A stretch of 64,000 nucleotides of DNA from an uncultured Flavihumibacter sp. (lineage in GTDB: Bacteria; Bacteroidota; Bacteroidia; Chitinophagales; Chitinophagaceae): contig CABHOY010000019.1 in NCBI GenBank assembly GCA_902168105.1, positions 248,001 through 312,000 of the forward strand, written 5' to 3'. Shown piece after piece: positions 60,631 through 64,000 of the stretch (position 1 is the stretch's first letter; the number at the start of each line of letters is the position of its first letter). Under the pieces are notes generated by a model, which did no database searches, was not told the origin of the DNA, and saw only the letters and a program-made list of their open reading frames with translations. The position numbers and the translations under genes were made by a program.

Positions 60631-61846
60631 GGGGATATACAAAAGCGCTCCAGGCTTCTTCTGCTTCCTGCGCGGTCAGATCGTTGTTAAACACCATGAC
60701 CCTGTAATACATCCTGTATGTCTTTCCATAGGTCATTTCCATAGGCCTCATTTTGGTCGGGCTGAAATTCATCATGATCTCTCCCCTTTCGGAATTTTCG
60801 GGCCATACACGTACCGGTTGGGGATAGTCAAAGTCATAAGGATGGTTCATGACAAGGATACCTGCCTGACCTTTATCGGTGCGGCCGGTGATCTTGATCC
60901 ACCGGGCGCGTGTACTGTCGGCGTCTTTACGGGTCTTACCTTCAGAGGTTAATACCTGACTGGTAGTGGTGGTCCATTCTGCGTTAGTGCGCAACCCGAA
61001 TCCGCCGCCATACCGGTATTGCAGCAATGTAATACCAGCGGTATCGGCACAGTTCTGTGAAGTGTAAAAATCCCATAGGGAGCGGGTGTTGTCTGTTCCG
61101 CTGTTGAATGCTCTTATTTCCCAGGTTTCATTAAGGGCGACGGTTTCTTTATCGCCCGAGAATGCGACATGGTCCTGCAATGCTTCAAAACCACATAATA
61201 CGGGTCCGTTTGTGCGGCTAATGAGTCCCTTGAAACGGACGGTACCTTCTTTTTTCTGCAGGTTCCAGAAATCAGTTTCTTTTCCTTTGAAAGAAGTATG
61301 CGTCCACGGGTTCCAGATACCAACATGATGCCAGTGACCTTCCGGATGGATATTGGTAATGACCTGGCCATCGGGCGCCCATAAAGGATGAATAAAACCA
61401 CTGCGGCGGTAAACTTTATCAACGCCGGCTGGTGGCTCCACAACGCTGTAATTGTACTGCAACAGCCTACGGCTGTTTTCTCTGAGCACTAACGCACCGG
61501 CGCTATCTTTTACCTGCATGCCGACAGCGGGACGCACAGGCGCTCCTTTTACCAGTTCATATACGCGGGTGGCGTCTGGCTGTGTGATGCCATCCAGTAT
61601 CCAGAACAGGTACTTGTTCTGATAGTTCTGAAAGGGAACTGGCTTGCGCTCGCCTCCTTTTATTTCAAATAACTGCAGGGAATCGGTTGCGGTCATGTTA
61701 TAATTTGCCGGCGCCTGGACGGGCACATTGACCCGTCTGTATTTTCCGGAATTTACGTTAATACGGGCCAGCAGCTGGGCATGCGCAGACCCTGTTGCTG
61801 CTGTTAGCAGGAACAGTACGGCGTATCGCAATAGGTTGTTCTTCAT
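60590..61846 (-). CDS. DUF6807 (PmoA-like) secreted protein
   Basis: The product has 418 residues. A signal peptide at about 1-23 (TAATGSAHAQ) is followed by the pattern of the DUF6807 / 'PmoA family' proteins: YSVVEPPAGVDKVYRRSGFIHPLWAPDGQVITNIHPEGHWHHVGIWNPWTHT, and later YGGGFGLRTNAEW, GILVMNHPYDFDYPQPVRVWPEN. The His-rich GHWHHVGIW may be a metal or active site. Members are usually near sugar oxidoreductases in Bacteroidota and planctomycetes. The true activity is unknown, and the PmoA name is historical. The dipeptide epimerase gene lies 30 bases upstream. Confidence 0.8.
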   Translation of the reverse strand: MKNNLLRYAVLFLLTAATGSAHAQLLARINVNSGKYRRVNVPVQAPANYNMTATDSLQLFEIKGGERKPVPFQNYQNKYLFWILDGITQPDATRVYELVKGAPVRPAVGMQVKDSAGALVLRENSRRLLQYNYSVVEPPAGVDKVYRRSGFIHPLWAPDGQVITNIHPEGHWHHVGIWNPWTHTSFKGKETDFWNLQKKEGTVRFKGLISRTNGPVLCGFEALQDHVAFSGDKETVALNETWEIRAFNSGTDNTRSLWDFYTSQNCADTAGITLLQYRYGGGFGLRTNAEWTTTTSQVLTSEGKTRKDADSTRARWIKITGRTDKGQAGILVMNHPYDFDYPQPVRVWPENSERGEIMMNFSPTKMRPMEMTYGKTYRMYYRVMVFNNDLTAQEAEEAWSAFVYPPTVDVYWNVVAGR

Positions 61847-61876
61847 AACGGGTTATTCATTAGAGGGTGATAGATG

Positions 61877-62887
61877 CTATCGTAGTAAAGCGCCGGTACC
61901 GGGCCTGTCGGCATAGATGATACGTCCGTCCACGATCTTAACGCCATCGGAAGTATCTTCCGCCAGTAACAGCGGGCCGTCCATATCCACATAGTCCAGG
62001 TAGGGCAAGAGGTGGGCTACTGCGGAAGTGCCGACAGTACTTTCGTTCATGCTGCCGGTCATAACCTGCATGCCCAGGCGTTTTGCATGATGGATCATCC
62101 TGCGGGCGGGTGTAATGCCCCCGCATTTGGTCAGCTTGATATTGATGCCATGGAAGAGCCCTTCACAGCGTGCTACATCATCTTCTGTAATACAGCTTTC
62201 ATCGGCAATAAGCGGCAGAGCGGATTGCTCGTATACTTTCTTCATGCCTTCCACATCGGCGGCAGGCATTGGTTGTTCGATGAACTCCACCCCCAGCGAC
62301 TTAAACGCTGCTGCATTCCTTAAGGTTTCTTCCACACCCCAGGCACAGTTGGCATCTACCCGGAAGATGGCGTCAGTATGCCTGCGCAGTTCTTCTATGA
62401 TGGCGATATCGTGCTTCGTACCCAGTTTGATCTTATAGATCGGCCAGGGGAATTCTTTCAGTTTGCTGACCATATTCTCTACCGTATCGATGCCGATAGT
62501 ATAATCGGTCATAGGATTATGGGAGATATCAAGTCCCCATACTTCATATAATTTCTTATTCAGTTTTTTGGCGTAGAGATCATGGGCGGCCAGATCGATG
62601 GCGCAGAGTGCAAAGAGGTTGTCTTTGAACAATGGGTATAGTAAGTCCCAGAACGCTTCAGGAGTTGTTAGGGTATGCCCTTCTATCAGTGCGCGGTGGG
62701 CATTGATAGCTTCCATGAGGTGGGGCACCGTCATATTGTAGTACGAGTTATCTGCTGTTTCTCCCAATCCGCTCAGACCATCCTGTTTCAGCTCTACCAC
62801 CAGCAGGGGTTGAACATCTTTGGATTTACGTGAGATGGTAAAGGTATGTCTGAACTTTAATTCGAACGGGTGTAGTGTCAATTGCAT
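61877..62887 (-). CDS. Dipeptide epimerase (L-Ala-D/L-Glu epimerase type, enolase superfamily)
   Basis: The product has 336 residues. The enolase-superfamily barrel has the expected residues: first catalytic Lys in YKIKLGT, metal ligands in RVDANCAW (Asp), FIEQPM (Glu) and IADESC (Asp), and the second catalytic Lys in INIKLTKCGG. The C-terminal DxD-type substrate motif is DYVDMDGPLLL. These enzymes interconvert stereoisomers of dipeptides, often from recycled cell-wall peptides. The N-terminal capping domain starts ELKFRHTFTISRKSK. It is probably in the same unit as the DUF6807 gene. Confidence 0.9.
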   Translation of the reverse strand: MQLTLHPFELKFRHTFTISRKSKDVQPLLVVELKQDGLSGLGETADNSYYNMTVPHLMEAINAHRALIEGHTLTTPEAFWDLLYPLFKDNLFALCAIDLAAHDLYAKKLNKKLYEVWGLDISHNPMTDYTIGIDTVENMVSKLKEFPWPIYKIKLGTKHDIAIIEELRRHTDAIFRVDANCAWGVEETLRNAAAFKSLGVEFIEQPMPAADVEGMKKVYEQSALPLIADESCITEDDVARCEGLFHGINIKLTKCGGITPARRMIHHAKRLGMQVMTGSMNESTVGTSAVAHLLPYLDYVDMDGPLLLAEDTSDGVKIVDGRIIYADRPGTGALLR

Positions 62888-62910
62888 AACACAAAATATA
62901 AAAAAGAGAC

Positions 62911-62946
62911 AAAAAAAGGGCTGGCCTTTTCAGACCAGCCCTTTAT
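62911..62946 (-). terminator. Terminator of dnaK
   Basis: AAAGGGCTGG at 62915-62924 pairs with CCAGCCCTTT at 62935-62944, followed on the minus strand by seven T. It lies 20 bases past the dnaK stop. Confidence 0.85.
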
Positions 62947-62966
62947 ACTATATCCCTAAGCTATTA

Positions 62967-64000
62967 CTATTTCACTTCTTCAAATTCAGCATCAGTTACG
63001 CCTTCGTTGCCGGCAGCGCTTCCCTGTGGCTGACCTTCACCCGGAGCACCACCGTTAGCCTGTGCTTCCTGTGTTGCTTTGTACAGTTCTTCAGAAGCTG
63101 CGGTCCATGCGTTGTTCATTTCTGTAACAGCTGCATCTACCTGGGCGAGATCGCCACCTTTATGAGCTTCTTTCAGTTTGTTCAGGGCAGTTTCAATTGT
63201 GCCTTTCTTATCCGCTGGGATCTTATCACCGTATTCTTTCAGCTGTTTTTCAGTCTGGAAGATCAGGCTATCGGCCTGGTTGAGTTTTTCGATCTTTTCG
63301 CGTTGTTCCTTATCTGAAGATTCGTTGGCTTTTGCTTCGGCTTTCATCTTTTCGATTTCTTCCTTGCTCAGACCACTACCTGCTTCGATGCGGATATTCT
63401 GTGTTTTACCGGTGCCTTTATCTTTTGCAGTTACGTGCAGGATACCGTTGGCATCGATATCGAAGATCACTTCAACCTGTGGTACACCGCGTGGTGCTGG
63501 TGGAATACCGTCCAGGATAAAGCGGCCCAGTGTACGGTTCTGGCTTGCTAAAGGACGTTCACCCTGCAATACGTGGATCTCAACGCTTGGCTGATTGTCA
63601 GCAGCGGTAGAGAAGGTCTCAGATTTCTTGCTTGGAATGGTTGTGTTAGATTCGATCAGTTTAGTGAACACGCCGCCCATGGTTTCGATACCCAGAGAAA
63701 GCGGGGTAACGTCCAGCAACAGTACATCTTTCACTTCACCGGTCAGTACGCCACCCTGGATAGCAGCACCAACGGCTACTACTTCATCCGGGTTTACGCT
63801 TCTGTTTGGTTTTTTACCAAAGAACCTTTCCACTACTTCCTGGATCTTCGGGATACGGGTAGAACCACCTACCAGTATTACTTCGTCGATCTCGGAAGTG
63901 CTCATGCCTGCATCTTTCAGTGCTTTACGGCAAGGTTCCAGTGTTCTTTCCACCAGTGCATCAGCCAGTTGCTCGAATTTAGCACGGCTCAGTTTCTTCA
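62967..64000 (-). CDS. dnaK: Molecular chaperone DnaK, C-terminal part (5' end outside window)
   Basis: The frame is open to the window edge and starts there with [20 protein letters not shown], so the N-terminal ATPase lobe is cut. About 343 residues are visible. They include the end of the ATPase domain ([45 protein letters not shown]), the substrate-binding beta-sandwich ([65 protein letters not shown]) and the helical lid. The end is DAEFEEVK, a DnaK-type C-terminus. It folds proteins together with DnaJ and GrpE. Confidence 0.97.
   Translation of the reverse strand, partial: KKLSRAKFEQLADALVERTLEPCRKALKDAGMSTSEIDEVILVGGSTRIPKIQEVVERFFGKKPNRSVNPDEVVAVGAAIQGGVLTGEVKDVLLLDVTPLSLGIETMGGVFTKLIESNTTIPSKKSETFSTAADNQPSVEIHVLQGERPLASQNRTLGRFILDGIPPAPRGVPQVEVIFDIDANGILHVTAKDKGTGKTQNIRIEAGSGLSKEEIEKMKAEAKANESSDKEQREKIEKLNQADSLIFQTEKQLKEYGDKIPADKKGTIETALNKLKEAHKGGDLAQVDAAVTEMNNAWTAASEELYKATQEAQANGGAPGEGQPQGSAAGNEGVTDAEFEEVK

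Overview
The window looks like a stretch of a Bacteroidota chromosome, most likely a Chitinophaga-like member of the Chitinophagaceae. The reasons are a subtype iii type VI secretion system (T6SSiii), a TonB-dependent receptor with a carboxypeptidase-regulatory N-terminal domain, an HU-CCDC81-type protein, a DoxX/YceI pair, a GLUG-type lipoprotein, TAnnTTTG promoter-like boxes and few strong Shine-Dalgarno sites. This assignment rests on gene content only. I saw no tRNA, rRNA, insertion sequence or CRISPR array.

Positions 1-31,000 and 58,400-64,000 hold mostly housekeeping and envelope genes. In order they are: an AraC-type C-terminus cut by the window edge, a DUF985 cupin, a DUF4230 protein, an RRM RNA-binding protein, a 2-oxo-acid dehydrogenase E2 subunit, cinA, a thioesterase, DoxX, a TPR protein / outer-membrane barrel / HU-like membrane protein cluster, an RmlD-like reductase, a GLUG lipoprotein, a prolyl oligopeptidase, pfkA-pyk, a TonB receptor, an AraC regulator followed by an aldehyde dehydrogenase, pantothenate kinase, a Crp/Fnr regulator, DoxX and YceI. 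After the T6SS come a DUF1266 lipoprotein, a cysteine-free redoxin-fold protein, a DUF6807 protein, a dipeptide epimerase and the 3' end of dnaK.

Positions 31,670-58,314 are a T6SSiii locus in four blocks. Block A (minus strand) is tssG-tssN-tssK-tssO-hcp1. Block B (plus) is a TssP-like PKD protein, tssE and tssF. Block C (minus) is clpV(tssH)-tssB-tssC, a TraN-like (DUF4138) protein, and a lytic transglycosylase whose C-terminus resembles conjugation protein TraM. Block D (plus) is the payload: hcp2, a Tae4-type amidase, a candidate immunity lipoprotein, vgrG, a candidate adaptor, a PAAR-like/Rhs polymorphic toxin with a deaminase-like tip, and its candidate immunity protein. I see TssB, C, D (two copies), E, F, G, H, I, K, N and O and a P-like protein, but nothing I recognise as TssQ or TssR. 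The two conjugation-like envelope proteins sit where such trans-envelope parts would be expected, which is the most interesting feature of the window.

The intergenic DNA of the T6SS locus carries a family of about 150-165 bp hairpin elements (four copies). They have different but self-complementary arms and a conserved core. Two very long palindromes, with perfect 51-bp arms near 29,057 and nearly perfect 44-bp arms near 47,122, are also unexplained.
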